Positions 7,085 through 14,691 of a stretch of DNA of 20,293 bases are shown here, piece after piece; position 1 is the stretch's first letter; each line of letters opens with the position of its first letter. The stretch comes from GCA-020352575 sp964600365 (GTDB lineage Bacteria; Actinomycetota; Acidimicrobiia; Spongiisociales; JAENVV01): the NCBI GenBank assembly GCA_964600365.1, contig CAZRJG010000040.1, forward strand, positions 1 to 20,293, given 5' to 3'. A program made the translations under genes and the position numbers. The notes beneath the pieces were generated by a model. That model had not been told where the DNA came from and ran no database searches. It saw only the letters and a program-made list of their open reading frames with translations.

Positions 7085-9271
7085 TCGGCCGGCGACCGGA
7101 ACGTCTGAGGGCGCGGGGAAGGGTGCCGGCCGTCGGGCGACGGCGATGAGGCCGGAGAGGCGAGAGTGCATCGCTGTGGTCGCCTCTCGATCCGCACGGA
7201 GGTCGAGGTGGTCGATCAGCTGGAGGGCAGTCCGCATCATCGGGAGTGAAACCGCCTCGGCACGGCTGATGGCGCCGTCGGCGAGCATGTCGCTCGCCCT
7301 CCCGAGGCACGCCCGGTCGTCGGCTTCGGCGTCGGAGACGACCATGTCGACGGCAGCGAGGTAGCCCTCGAGGAACGGCAGGAGGACGAGGCGAGGGAAC
7401 CACTCCTCCAACCCGGTGAGGTCGATGCTGCGCACCTCGTCGAGGAACGCCTCGCGCCCCGCGAAGAAGAAGTCGAACTTGAGCAGGTCGCGGAGTTCGG
7501 CGGCCACCTCGTCGGTGTCCTCGGGAAGGGCGTCGGCCATCTGGGCGAGGGCACAGGGGAGGAGGTGGTGGATCATCGTGTTCTTGTAGAAGGCGAGGGC
7601 CAGCTCCTGGCCGGCGACCGGTGCCATCCCGCCCATCACGGGGGCGACGATCTCGTGCTCTCGGAGTCGGAGGAGGACGGTGGCCATGTCGTCTTCCTGC
7701 CCGAGTGGGGCAGCGACCGGGAAGCCGCGATGCTCGATATGCCGCACGAGGGGAGCGGCGCGGCTCGTGAGGTCCGCTGGGTCGGTGGCCCTGGGGTCGT
7801 CCAGCATGATGAGGCAGGCGAGCGCCGTGGGGGTGATGGGGGTCGCCTCGTTGATGCGGTGCATCACCTCGAATGCGAGCTTTGCGACGTCGAGGCTGTC
7901 GGGATCGAGCTCGTCGATCGCGCCGCGCTCGAATTCCATGGGCTCCCCGAACCGGATGTACACCCGGCCGTGTCGGCGTTTGAGCCGACGAACCGACGCG
8001 ATGACATAGCCGATGCTCTCGCTCCGCTTGTCACCTCCGCGGGCCTCGGTGGCGTAGTCGCCGACGTCGAAGAGTTGGTCGTAGGAGATCGAGACCGGCA
8101 CGAACCGCATCGACTCGGTCGCCCCCTCCTTGAATGCCGAGACGATGTAGCTGAGCATCCCGTACGAGGGGGCGCGGAGCTTGCCCGTGCGCGACCGGCC
8201 GCCCTCGAGGAACCATTCGATGGGGAATCGACGGCTCAGCAGGTACCGGAGGTAGCTCTTGAGTGCGAACTTGTACGGCTCGTTGTCCTTGAACGACCGT
8301 CGGATGAAGAACACCCCGGATCGCCGCACGAGGGGGCCGATCGGCCAGAAGTTGATGTTGATCCCCCCGGCGGTGTGGCTCGGCGGGAGGTCGTTCTCCC
8401 AGAGGATGTACTGCATCACGAGGCGGTCGAGCTGGGACTTGTGGGAGGGTAGGAACACGAGCGCCGACCGGTCCGCCGCCGAGTAGATGTCGAGGACCCG
8501 GTCGCGGTCGTAGTCGATCTCCTGGTAGCCCTGCGTGTAGAGCAAGTGGATGAGGTGGGCGACGAGGTCGATCGTGAGCGTCGAGTGCTTCGCCGCGATC
8601 TCCTTGAGGTACCGCCTCGTGCGTGCCGCCACGAGTTCGAACGGCCAGTCGGCCTCTTCGGCGAGCCTGGCCACCCCATCGAGGTACGCCCCCTGTCGGG
8701 TGATCGTGTCCGGAACGAAGCGGCTCACCTTGTAGCGATTGCCCCGCAGTCGCCGTTCGGCGCGTTCGAGTCCGAGCCAGGCGAGGTGGGCGGCGAACTC
8801 GCCGAGTCGCCACGCCTCCGCGGAGTCCCGCCACCGTTCGTTGATCTCGTCGGCGGTCGCCGCCTCGGCGACGACGATCTGGCAGCGACCGGGATGGCGC
8901 CGGTGGATCCACCGCTGCCGGAGGGGATCCGGGTCGCGTGGGTCGCCGAGGGAGGCGAGTAGGTCGAGTGGGCGGACGGCCCTCCGGCCGTCGCGTTCGG
9001 GGACCATCCACGCGATGCGAACGGGGACGACGAGGGGGTTATCGCCGCGAAGAAAACGTGCCTCGGCGCGTCGGGACACCCTGCGGCGCCCGAACCTGCG
9101 GCGCCCGAACCTGCGGCGCATCGACGGAACTTCGAGAATGCCGGCGGGGGTGACGCTCTGGGCCTTCGCCCATGCCCGGATGATGTGCGCCTCGTACGCA
9201 GAGGCGGTTTCGGCGACGACGACGAGGGGTCGGTCGCCCGGATCCGGGAGGTCTGGCCAGACATCGGGCAT
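7082..9271 (-). CDS. plsB: Glycerol-3-phosphate 1-O-acyltransferase (PlsB type)
   Basis: 729 residues, somewhat shorter than E. coli PlsB (about 800). It transfers an acyl chain from acyl-CoA or acyl-ACP to sn-glycerol 3-phosphate at the membrane, the first step of phospholipid synthesis. All four acyltransferase blocks are present: HKSQLD (catalytic His277, Asp282), VFFIRRSF, WFLEGGRSRTGK (Glu356) and FVPVSISYDQL. An N-terminal region of about 230 residues and a helical C-terminal region of about 250 residues flank the catalytic domain, as in the family. An Arg-rich stretch near residues 51-65 is encoded by a 15-base tandem repeat. The ATG at 9271 is chosen because TAGGCT lies 6 nt upstream and the ridA stop is only 33 bases away. 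Confidence 0.92.
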   Translation of the reverse strand: MPDVWPDLPDPGDRPLVVVAETASAYEAHIIRAWAKAQSVTPAGILEVPSMRRRFGRRRFGRRRVSRRAEARFLRGDNPLVVPVRIAWMVPERDGRRAVRPLDLLASLGDPRDPDPLRQRWIHRRHPGRCQIVVAEAATADEINERWRDSAEAWRLGEFAAHLAWLGLERAERRLRGNRYKVSRFVPDTITRQGAYLDGVARLAEEADWPFELVAARTRRYLKEIAAKHSTLTIDLVAHLIHLLYTQGYQEIDYDRDRVLDIYSAADRSALVFLPSHKSQLDRLVMQYILWENDLPPSHTAGGININFWPIGPLVRRSGVFFIRRSFKDNEPYKFALKSYLRYLLSRRFPIEWFLEGGRSRTGKLRAPSYGMLSYIVSAFKEGATESMRFVPVSISYDQLFDVGDYATEARGGDKRSESIGYVIASVRRLKRRHGRVYIRFGEPMEFERGAIDELDPDSLDVAKLAFEVMHRINEATPITPTALACLIMLDDPRATDPADLTSRAAPLVRHIEHRGFPVAAPLGQEDDMATVLLRLREHEIVAPVMGGMAPVAGQELALAFYKNTMIHHLLPCALAQMADALPEDTDEVAAELRDLLKFDFFFAGREAFLDEVRSIDLTGLEEWFPRLVLLPFLEGYLAAVDMVVSDAEADDRACLGRASDMLADGAISRAEAVSLPMMRTALQLIDHLDLRADREATTAMHSRLSGLIAVARRPAPFPAPSDVPVAGR
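9081..9119. repeat. 15-bp tandem repeat inside plsB (2.6 copies)
   Basis: The unit CTGCGGCGCCCGAAC occurs at 9081-9095 and 9096-9110, followed by CTGCGGCGC at 9111-9119, all identical. It is in frame with plsB and encodes repeated RRRFG, so gain or loss of units would not shift the frame. Confidence 0.9.
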
Positions 9272-9277
9272 GTCGGC

Positions 9278-9283
9278 AGCCTA
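9278..9283 (-). promoter_or_regulatory. Candidate leaderless -10 for plsB
   Basis: TAGGCT on the - strand, 6 nt before the ATG at 9271, in the 33-base gap after ridA. No purine-rich Shine-Dalgarno is present at normal spacing and no strong -35 is visible. Confidence 0.45.
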
Positions 9284-9304
9284 TCGGTCGGCCTCGGGCT
9301 GCGC

Positions 9305-9763
9305 TCAGGTGACTTCGGCGACGAGCTCGATCTCGACCGCGAAGTCGAGGGGGAGCGATGCCACGCCCACCGCGGAGCGGGCATGCCGCCCGGCGTCGCC
9401 GAACACGGCGGCGAGCAGATCCGAGCAACCGTTGATCACCGCGGGGTGGTCGGTGAAGTCCGGGGGGCAGTTCACCATCCCGAGCACCTTGACGATGCGC
9501 GTGATCCGGTCGAGGGAGCCCAGCTCTGCCTTGAGCGTCGCGAGGAGTCCGATCGTCGTCCGACGGGCAGCTTCTGTCCCCTCGGCCACGCTGAGATCGG
9601 ACCCCACCTTCCCGGTGATCCAGCTTCCGTCATCCCGCTTCGGGCCATGCCCCGAGGTGAACACGAGGTCCCCGGAGCGGGCGAACGTCACGTAGGAGGC
9701 GACGGGGGTGGGCGGGACTGGGAGGGCGATCCCCAGATCGGCGAGGCGAGAGTCTGCAGACAT
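9305..9763 (-). CDS. RidA family (YjgF/YER057c/UK114) protein
   Basis: 152 residues of the RidA superfamily, whose best-known members hydrolyse reactive enamine/imine intermediates released by PLP enzymes. It belongs to the longer subgroup with SGHGPKRDDGSWITGKVG, FTDHPAVINGCSDLL and GRHARSAVGVASLPLDFAVEIE. Arg129 in HARSAVGV lies at the position of the substrate-carboxylate-binding arginine of RidA, and the acidic residues of the last strand are present. This subgroup is not the canonical RidA, so the actual substrate is uncertain and no gene symbol is given. It starts 10 bases after the tag stop; TAGCGT lies 7 nt upstream of the ATG. Confidence 0.9.
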   Translation of the reverse strand: MSADSRLADLGIALPVPPTPVASYVTFARSGDLVFTSGHGPKRDDGSWITGKVGSDLSVAEGTEAARRTTIGLLATLKAELGSLDRITRIVKVLGMVNCPPDFTDHPAVINGCSDLLAAVFGDAGRHARSAVGVASLPLDFAVEIELVAEVT

Positions 9764-9770
9764 GGGCAGG

Positions 9771-9776
9771 ACGCTA
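9771..9776 (-). promoter_or_regulatory. Candidate leaderless -10 for the ridA-like gene, overlapping the tag stop
   Basis: TAGCGT on the - strand, 7 nt before the ATG at 9763. Its first three bases are the TAG stop codon of the tag gene. There is no recognisable Shine-Dalgarno for this start. Confidence 0.35.
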
Positions 9777-10352
9777 GCCGCCGGTGAGCTCGGAGAGCCG
9801 GAAGCAGTCCACCGTGTGGTCGTTCACGAGCCCGAAGGATTGCAGGTACGCGTACATTGTGGTGGGCCCGACGAACCGGAACCCGCGCCGTTTGAGATCC
9901 CTCGAGATGGCGTCCGAGAGGGGAGTGGTGGCCGGGTAGTCCCCGAGCCCGTGCGGGCGGTTCACGATCGGCTCGCCATCCACCCATCCCCAGATGTAGG
10001 CATCGAACGAGCCGAACTCCTGCTGTACGGCGAGGAACGCGTGGGCGTTGGAGAGCACGGACTCGATCTTCGCCCGATTCCGGATGATGGATGCGTCCCG
10101 AACGAACTGCTCCACCTCGGCGGCGCCGAAGGTGGCGACGACGGCGGGGTCGAACCCGGCGAAGAGACGGCGATATCCCTCTCGACGGCCGAGGATCGTC
10201 CTCCAACTGAGGCCCGCCTGCGCCCCCTCGAGGGAGATCTTCTCGAAGTGGGCGTGGTCGTCATGCATCGGCGTGCCCCATTCGATGTCGTGGTAGGCAA
10301 CGTAGAGGTCATCGTCGCCGGGCACCCAGGGGCAGCGGATCGGCTCAGTCAT
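9774..10352 (-). CDS. tag: DNA-3-methyladenine glycosylase I
   Basis: 192 residues, normal length for Tag. The enzyme excises 3-methyladenine from alkylated DNA to start base-excision repair. The family-specific zinc site is complete: Cys7 in RCPW, His21 in AYHDIEW, and the C-terminal His and Cys in LVNDHTVDCF. The base-recognition segment SLEGAQAGLSW and the RGFRFVGPTTMYAYLQSFGLVNDH block match E. coli Tag closely. The chosen ATG at 10352 overlaps the ABC exporter gene by 8 bases and is preceded by GAGGG. An ATG three codons earlier (10361) is possible. Co-transcription with the exporter is likely. Confidence 0.95.
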   Translation of the reverse strand: MTEPIRCPWVPGDDDLYVAYHDIEWGTPMHDDHAHFEKISLEGAQAGLSWRTILGRREGYRRLFAGFDPAVVATFGAAEVEQFVRDASIIRNRAKIESVLSNAHAFLAVQQEFGSFDAYIWGWVDGEPIVNRPHGLGDYPATTPLSDAISRDLKRRGFRFVGPTTMYAYLQSFGLVNDHTVDCFRLSELTGG

Positions 10353-12093
10353 CGCCCTCATCGTCCCACAGCTCGCGCATGAGTGCCGACCGCTCGAGGA
10401 GCTCGTCGAGCGGCCCGACGTCGGCGACCTGTCCCCGGTCCATGAGCACCACGACGTCGGCGCGCCGCAGGGCGGGCCGACGGTGCGACACCACGAGGCA
10501 GGTGGCTTCCCGGTGCTCGGTGAGTCGGTTCCACAGCAGCGCCTCGGTGTGGACGTCGAGGGCGGAGGAGAGATCGTCGAAGACGAGCAGGTCGGCATCG
10601 GTGGCGAACATCCGGGCGGCTGCGGAGCGCTGCACCTGGCCGCCCGAGAGGCGCACCCCGCGCGAGCCGACCACCGTGTCGAGACCGTCCTCCAACTGGT
10701 CGATGTCCGGGCCGAGGACCGCGAGGTGGAGCGCGTCCTCGACGGCGCGGTCGGGGAGATCCCGCCCCATTGTGATGTTCTCCCGGAGCGTCTCCGAGAC
10801 GAGTGTCGGCACCTGGGGCGTGTAGGCCGAACGTGGTGGGACGAGGAACCCCGCGGGATCATCGACGAGTCGGCCGTTCCAGCGGATCTCCCCCGACGCG
10901 AGCGGGAGGAGGCCGAGCAGGGCCCGGAGCAGCGTGGTCTTTCCCGCCCCGACCCTCCCGGTGACGACGATGAACTGGCCGCGCCGAACAGAGAGGTCCA
11001 CGTCGGCGATCCCAGCGCCCGTGTCGTCGTGGCGCACCGTGAGTCCACGGGCCTCGAGTGAGACGAGGTGTGTGTCCTCCGCGGTGCGCCGCACCACGGG
11101 GATCGAGGAGGAGAGGTCGAGGCCGTCGACGGCCACGAGTTCGTCGGCCGTTCCGTCGATCGACAGGCGTTCGATCCGCTCGTACGCAACCCGCGTTCGG
11201 GTGTGTTGGGCGATCATGTCGCCCGCCCATGCCATGTTGCCCGTGAGCCGGGGGATGTACACGAGGAAGGTCGTGAGCCCTCCGACGGAGAGCGAACCGG
11301 ATGCGATGGATGCAGCTCCCGCGAGCAGGACCGCACCGATCCCGACGTTGGCCATGTTGCGATTGATCGTGCGGAGGATCTCGGTGAGCGCGGAATCGCT
11401 CAGCGCGGCATCCCGACGTTCTGCGTTCACCTCGGCGAGGTGACCCAGCATCGAGACCTCCTTGCCGGCTGCCTTCACCGACTCGATCGATCCGAAGAGA
11501 TCACCGAGGAAACCGGTGACCCGCTCGGTCGCGTTCCGCATCCGCTCACGGTGGGAGCGGATCCTGTTCGAGAGCGACGCAGTGAGGAGCAGGGCAATCG
11601 CGAGCGGCGCCAGGACGATGCCGGCGAGGCCGGCATCAATGCCGAACAGCACCCACAGGCTGGATCCCACGAAGATCGCGACCCCGAGCCCGTCGATGAT
11701 GTTCTCCATGTACTCCGCCACGTCCTTGGCGTCCTCGCGGAAGGTGGACATTGCAGTGCCCGTCGAGACGGGAAGCACGCGGGTGCCGGGGGCCTCCATG
11801 AGGTGGCGCAGCAGGTTGCGGCGCACGAGCAACATGAGTCGCAGGTAGTACGTCGTGAAGGCGTAGATCGCGACCTCGAACGTGAGGAGGCGGCCGAGGA
11901 GGATCGCCCCGATGAGCCACAGGGTCGACTCCGGCGCGCCGGGATCGGCGCCGGCGAGTCGGTCGAAGAGCACCCCCACAGCCCACCCGGTCGCGGCGGG
12001 CACGCCATGGAACGAACCCCAGAGGAGCAGGTTCGCGACGAGGAGCAACGGCTCGTTGCGACGGAGGCGCCAGGCGAGACGCACGGGGTTCAT
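10345..12093 (-). CDS. ABC exporter half-transporter, subunit with degenerate catalytic residue
   Basis: 582 residues: a six-helix type I exporter domain (about residues 1-330), then a nucleotide-binding domain. Walker A is GRVGAGKT (Lys385), the signature is canonical LSGGQ (residues 482-486), and Walker B is LLVFDDLSS, with Asp507 where the catalytic glutamate normally stands. The switch histidine is in VVSHRRP. It is a half-transporter and needs a partner; the upstream gene supplies it, with an ATGA overlap. A Shine-Dalgarno-like GGAAGGGGG lies just upstream of the ATG at 12093. In-frame codons farther upstream lie within the partner gene and are not part of this protein. The substrate is unknown. 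Confidence 0.93.
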   Translation of the reverse strand: MNPVRLAWRLRRNEPLLLVANLLLWGSFHGVPAATGWAVGVLFDRLAGADPGAPESTLWLIGAILLGRLLTFEVAIYAFTTYYLRLMLLVRRNLLRHLMEAPGTRVLPVSTGTAMSTFREDAKDVAEYMENIIDGLGVAIFVGSSLWVLFGIDAGLAGIVLAPLAIALLLTASLSNRIRSHRERMRNATERVTGFLGDLFGSIESVKAAGKEVSMLGHLAEVNAERRDAALSDSALTEILRTINRNMANVGIGAVLLAGAASIASGSLSVGGLTTFLVYIPRLTGNMAWAGDMIAQHTRTRVAYERIERLSIDGTADELVAVDGLDLSSSIPVVRRTAEDTHLVSLEARGLTVRHDDTGAGIADVDLSVRRGQFIVVTGRVGAGKTTLLRALLGLLPLASGEIRWNGRLVDDPAGFLVPPRSAYTPQVPTLVSETLRENITMGRDLPDRAVEDALHLAVLGPDIDQLEDGLDTVVGSRGVRLSGGQVQRSAAARMFATDADLLVFDDLSSALDVHTEALLWNRLTEHREATCLVVSHRRPALRRADVVVLMDRGQVADVGPLDELLERSALMRELWDDEGDD

Positions 12094-13859
12094 GTGCGAC
12101 CCCCTTCCACGAGGAGGCCGTCCCGCGAGGCTTCGAGCATTCCGGCGAGTCGTGAGGTCGGGTCGTCGGCGAGCGCAGCGCGGTCGCCGAACTCCACGAG
12201 GGCGCCGCGCTCGAGGATTGCCACCTGGTCGACGTTCGCCACGGTTGCGAGCCGGTGGGCGATGACGATCGAGGTGCGCCCCGCGGTGAGCCGATCGAGT
12301 GCCTTCGTGAGGAGTGCCTCCGTGGCGGGGTCGATGCGCGATGACGGTTCGTCCAGGATGATGAGCCCGGGGTCGCGTAGGTGGGCGCGGGCGAGCGCAA
12401 CGAGCTGGGCCTCGCCCGACGAGATCCCGATCCCATTGGTGCCGAGCTCGGTATGGATACCGTCGGGGAGCGAGTGCGCCCACTCGGCGAGGCCGATTGC
12501 GCTGAGCGCCTCCTCGACCGGATCGTCGTCGATGGCGTCATCGAAGAAGGTCACGTTCTGCTTCACGGTTCCGTCGAAGAGCTGGACATCCTGGGTGATG
12601 AAGCTGATCCCGTGTCGCACCGACACGGGATCGGCGGTCCGTAGATCCACGCCACCGAGACGGACCGTTCCCGCGGTGGGGTCGTGGAAGCGAGCCACGA
12701 GTTTCGTGAACGTCGACTTGCCTCCGCCGGTGCGACCGAGGAGGCCCAGGTGGGTCCCCGCCGGGATCGAGAGGTCGATTCCACTGAGGACGGGCACGCC
12801 CTCGTCGTAGGCGAAGTCGACGCGCTCGAAGGCAAGGGAGAGCGCGCCCACGGGAAGCGGGGTGGTCCCGGACCGATCAACGCTCGGACTCGTCGAGAGG
12901 ACTTCGGAGAGCCGACGGGTACCGGCCGCGGCCTTCTGGAGCTCCTGCATCTGGTTGGTGATCTCCTCGATCGGCGCCTCGAGCTTCGCCATGTACTGGA
13001 AGATGAGGTACGCCGTCCCGATCGTCATCGCTCCCTGCCCGACGAGCCGGGTGCCCAGTGCGAGCGCGATGAGCGAACCGGCTGAGAACGAGCCGATGAT
13101 GGTGACCCAGATGATCGATCGGCGCATCCAGGCCCTGCGGGAGCCGAGGAACCAGTCGGCCATGATCGCCTTGAAGCGGCGCATCACCTGGGGGCCGGCG
13201 CCGTTCGCGCGGATGTCGTCGAGTGCCGCAAGGCGCTCCTCGATGAAACCGTAGAGGCGGGCGGCGAGGCCCCGCTCGGACTCCGAGGCCCTCACGCCGA
13301 GTGTGCGGGTTGCGATGAGCACCCCGGTCACGACCACGGTGAAGCCGAGTGTCGTCCAGCCGGCGAGGGGATGCTCAACGAACGTGAGCGCGATGATGCC
13401 CCCGAGCAGGAGGGTGGTTGCGGCCACACGGACGGCAAAGTTCGAGAAGAACTCCGCGATCGCCGTGATGTCGCCGTCGACCCGTTCGATGAGTGCGCCC
13501 GGGTTCGTGGACGTGTGATAGTCGAGGTCGAGTCGCGTGAGGTGTCGGGCGGCGGTGACGCGCAGGTCGTTGGCGATGGTCCAGCCGATCCTCGCGCCCA
13601 GGTAGGTGGTGGTCGCGGACAGCACCTGTGCGCCCACGGCAACGCCGAGGAACCACACCGCGAGACGGACGATCCGGTCGATACCGGACCCATCGACGGC
13701 GGCGTCGATCGCCCGCGCCAGCAGGATCGGGCCGGCGAGGTCGAGCGCGACCATCGCCACGATCATGAGCGACGTGCCGACAGCGAGGGCCCGATGGGGT
13801 CGGAGGTGCGGGGTGAGGATTCCCAATCGAAGGGACGTCCGGCCCGCGCGGGAGGACAT
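12090..13859 (-). CDS. ABC exporter half-transporter, subunit with intact catalytic glutamate
   Basis: 589 residues: a six-helix exporter domain (about residues 1-320), then a nucleotide-binding domain. Walker A is GRTGGGKS (Lys381), the Q-loop is FITQDVQLF, Walker B is LIILDEPSS (Asp503, catalytic Glu504) and the switch histidine is in VIAHRL. The signature is a nonstandard ISSGE (residues 479-483) in place of LSGGQ. It pairs with the next gene as a heterodimer. The ATG at 13859 is preferred because TAGCCT lies 7 nt upstream; a GTG at 13910 would add 17 residues (MLDIHG...) running almost to dtd. Confidence 0.92.
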   Translation of the reverse strand: MSSRAGRTSLRLGILTPHLRPHRALAVGTSLMIVAMVALDLAGPILLARAIDAAVDGSGIDRIVRLAVWFLGVAVGAQVLSATTTYLGARIGWTIANDLRVTAARHLTRLDLDYHTSTNPGALIERVDGDITAIAEFFSNFAVRVAATTLLLGGIIALTFVEHPLAGWTTLGFTVVVTGVLIATRTLGVRASESERGLAARLYGFIEERLAALDDIRANGAGPQVMRRFKAIMADWFLGSRRAWMRRSIIWVTIIGSFSAGSLIALALGTRLVGQGAMTIGTAYLIFQYMAKLEAPIEEITNQMQELQKAAAGTRRLSEVLSTSPSVDRSGTTPLPVGALSLAFERVDFAYDEGVPVLSGIDLSIPAGTHLGLLGRTGGGKSTFTKLVARFHDPTAGTVRLGGVDLRTADPVSVRHGISFITQDVQLFDGTVKQNVTFFDDAIDDDPVEEALSAIGLAEWAHSLPDGIHTELGTNGIGISSGEAQLVALARAHLRDPGLIILDEPSSRIDPATEALLTKALDRLTAGRTSIVIAHRLATVANVDQVAILERGALVEFGDRAALADDPTSRLAGMLEASRDGLLVEGGRT

Positions 13860-13866
13860 GCCGATC

Positions 13867-13872
13867 AGGCTA
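13867..13872 (-). promoter_or_regulatory. Candidate leaderless -10 for the ABC exporter / tag operon
   Basis: TAGCCT on the - strand, 7 nt before the ATG at 13859. It lies in the 65-base divergent gap with dtd. No Shine-Dalgarno is seen between the hexamer and the ATG, and no clear -35. Confidence 0.5.
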
Positions 13873-13911
13873 GGACCCGGCCGGCCGACGGCTCCGTGAA
13901 TATCGAGCACG

Positions 13912-13917
13912 TAGGCT
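13912..13917 (+). promoter_or_regulatory. Candidate leaderless -10 for dtd
   Basis: TAGGCT on the + strand, 7 nt before the ATG at 13925, the same hexamer as in front of plsB. It mirrors the - strand hexamer at 13867-13872, so this short gap seems to hold two back-to-back promoters. Confidence 0.5.
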
Positions 13918-13924
13918 GCGCGCC

Positions 13925-14380
13925 ATGCGGGTCGTCGTCCAGCGCGTGCGCCATGCCTCCGTCACAGTTGATGGGAGCGTGGTCGGGGAGATCGGCGTCG
14001 GCTTCCTCTGCCTCGTCGGTGTCACCCACGACGACGGGCCCGGGGAGGTCGAGGCGCTTGCCGAGAAGATCGCCGGCCTGCGCGTCTTCCCCGATGGGGA
14101 CGGTCGGATGAACCGATCGATCGTCGACGTCGGTGGCTCGGTCCTCGCCGTGAGCCAGTTCACCCTCTACGGGGACGTGCGGAGGGGAAGACGTCCCTCG
14201 TTCACCGAGGCGGCCGATCCGGCGGTCGCCTCGCCACTGGTGGACGACTTTGTCGAAGCACTCTCCCGACGGGGAGTGCCGGTGGAGACCGGGCGCTTCG
14301 GGGCGATGATGGATGTCGAGCTGCTCAACGACGGGCCGGTTACGTTGGTCGTCGAGGCGGTCCGGGGTCGCGTGGTGTGA
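13925..14380 (+). CDS. dtd: D-aminoacyl-tRNA deacylase
   Basis: 151 residues, full length for bacterial Dtd. The cytoplasmic enzyme hydrolyses D-amino acids (and glycine wrongly attached to tRNA-Ala) from tRNAs. The two signature motifs are present at the usual positions: SQFTL at residues 77-81, and NDGPVT at residues 135-140 containing the Gly137-cisPro138 pair that gives chiral selectivity. The N-terminus MRVVVQRVRHASVTVDG is typical. It stands alone on the + strand between two - strand groups and divergent from the ABC exporter. Its last 41 bases overlap the end of a convergent small membrane protein gene. Confidence 0.97.
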   Translation: MRVVVQRVRHASVTVDGSVVGEIGVGFLCLVGVTHDDGPGEVEALAEKIAGLRVFPDGDGRMNRSIVDVGGSVLAVSQFTLYGDVRRGRRPSFTEAADPAVASPLVDDFVEALSRRGVPVETGRFGAMMDVELLNDGPVTLVVEAVRGRVV

Positions 14381-14690
14381 TCCTGTTGCGCATCTTGCGA
14401 TTTGCGTTGGATGCGAGTGCCCATTCGATGAAGCCGATGGTGAGCCAGGCCGCCAGCGCCGCTTGACCGGCCGATAGGGCGAAGATGGCGCTTGTCGAGA
14501 GCAAGGCCTCCGGGGCCTGGTTCTCGAAGATGTCTGCGGTGGCCGCACCGACGTCGCCCGCTTCCCGCGACGCCCACCACGTGCCCACGGCGAGACCGAC
14601 GAGGGGGACCGTGAGGTAGCCGATCAGCGGCCGCGCCAGCAACCCGGCTGCGATGCCGATCATGATCGCCTCGGGGATCAGATACTCCAC
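14340..14690 (-). CDS. Small three-helix membrane protein of unknown function
   Basis: 116 residues, family not recognised. About three hydrophobic segments are visible: residues 9-30 (IMIGIAAGLLARPLIGYLTVPL), part of 30-40, and a longer pair at about 64-95 (ALLSTSAIFALSAGQAALAAWLTIGFIEWAL). A basic, proline-rich tail ends the protein. The GTG at 14690 begins one base after the stop of the AdnB-like gene and has GGGAG 9 nt upstream; an ATG at 14663 preceded by GAGG is an alternative. Codons use G/C at the third position strongly except near the end, where the gene overlaps dtd by 41 bases. It is the last gene of the helicase-nuclease operon. Confidence 0.65.
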   Translation of the reverse strand: MEYLIPEAIMIGIAAGLLARPLIGYLTVPLVGLAVGTWWASREAGDVGAATADIFENQAPEALLSTSAIFALSAGQAALAAWLTIGFIEWALASNANRKMRNRITPRDPGPPRRPT

Positions 14691-14691
14691 G

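Noticed and set aside
11068..12810. 580-codon open frame on the + strand, antisense to the two ABC exporter genes
   Set aside because: It crosses the junction of two real genes, has biased composition and shows no recognisable motif.
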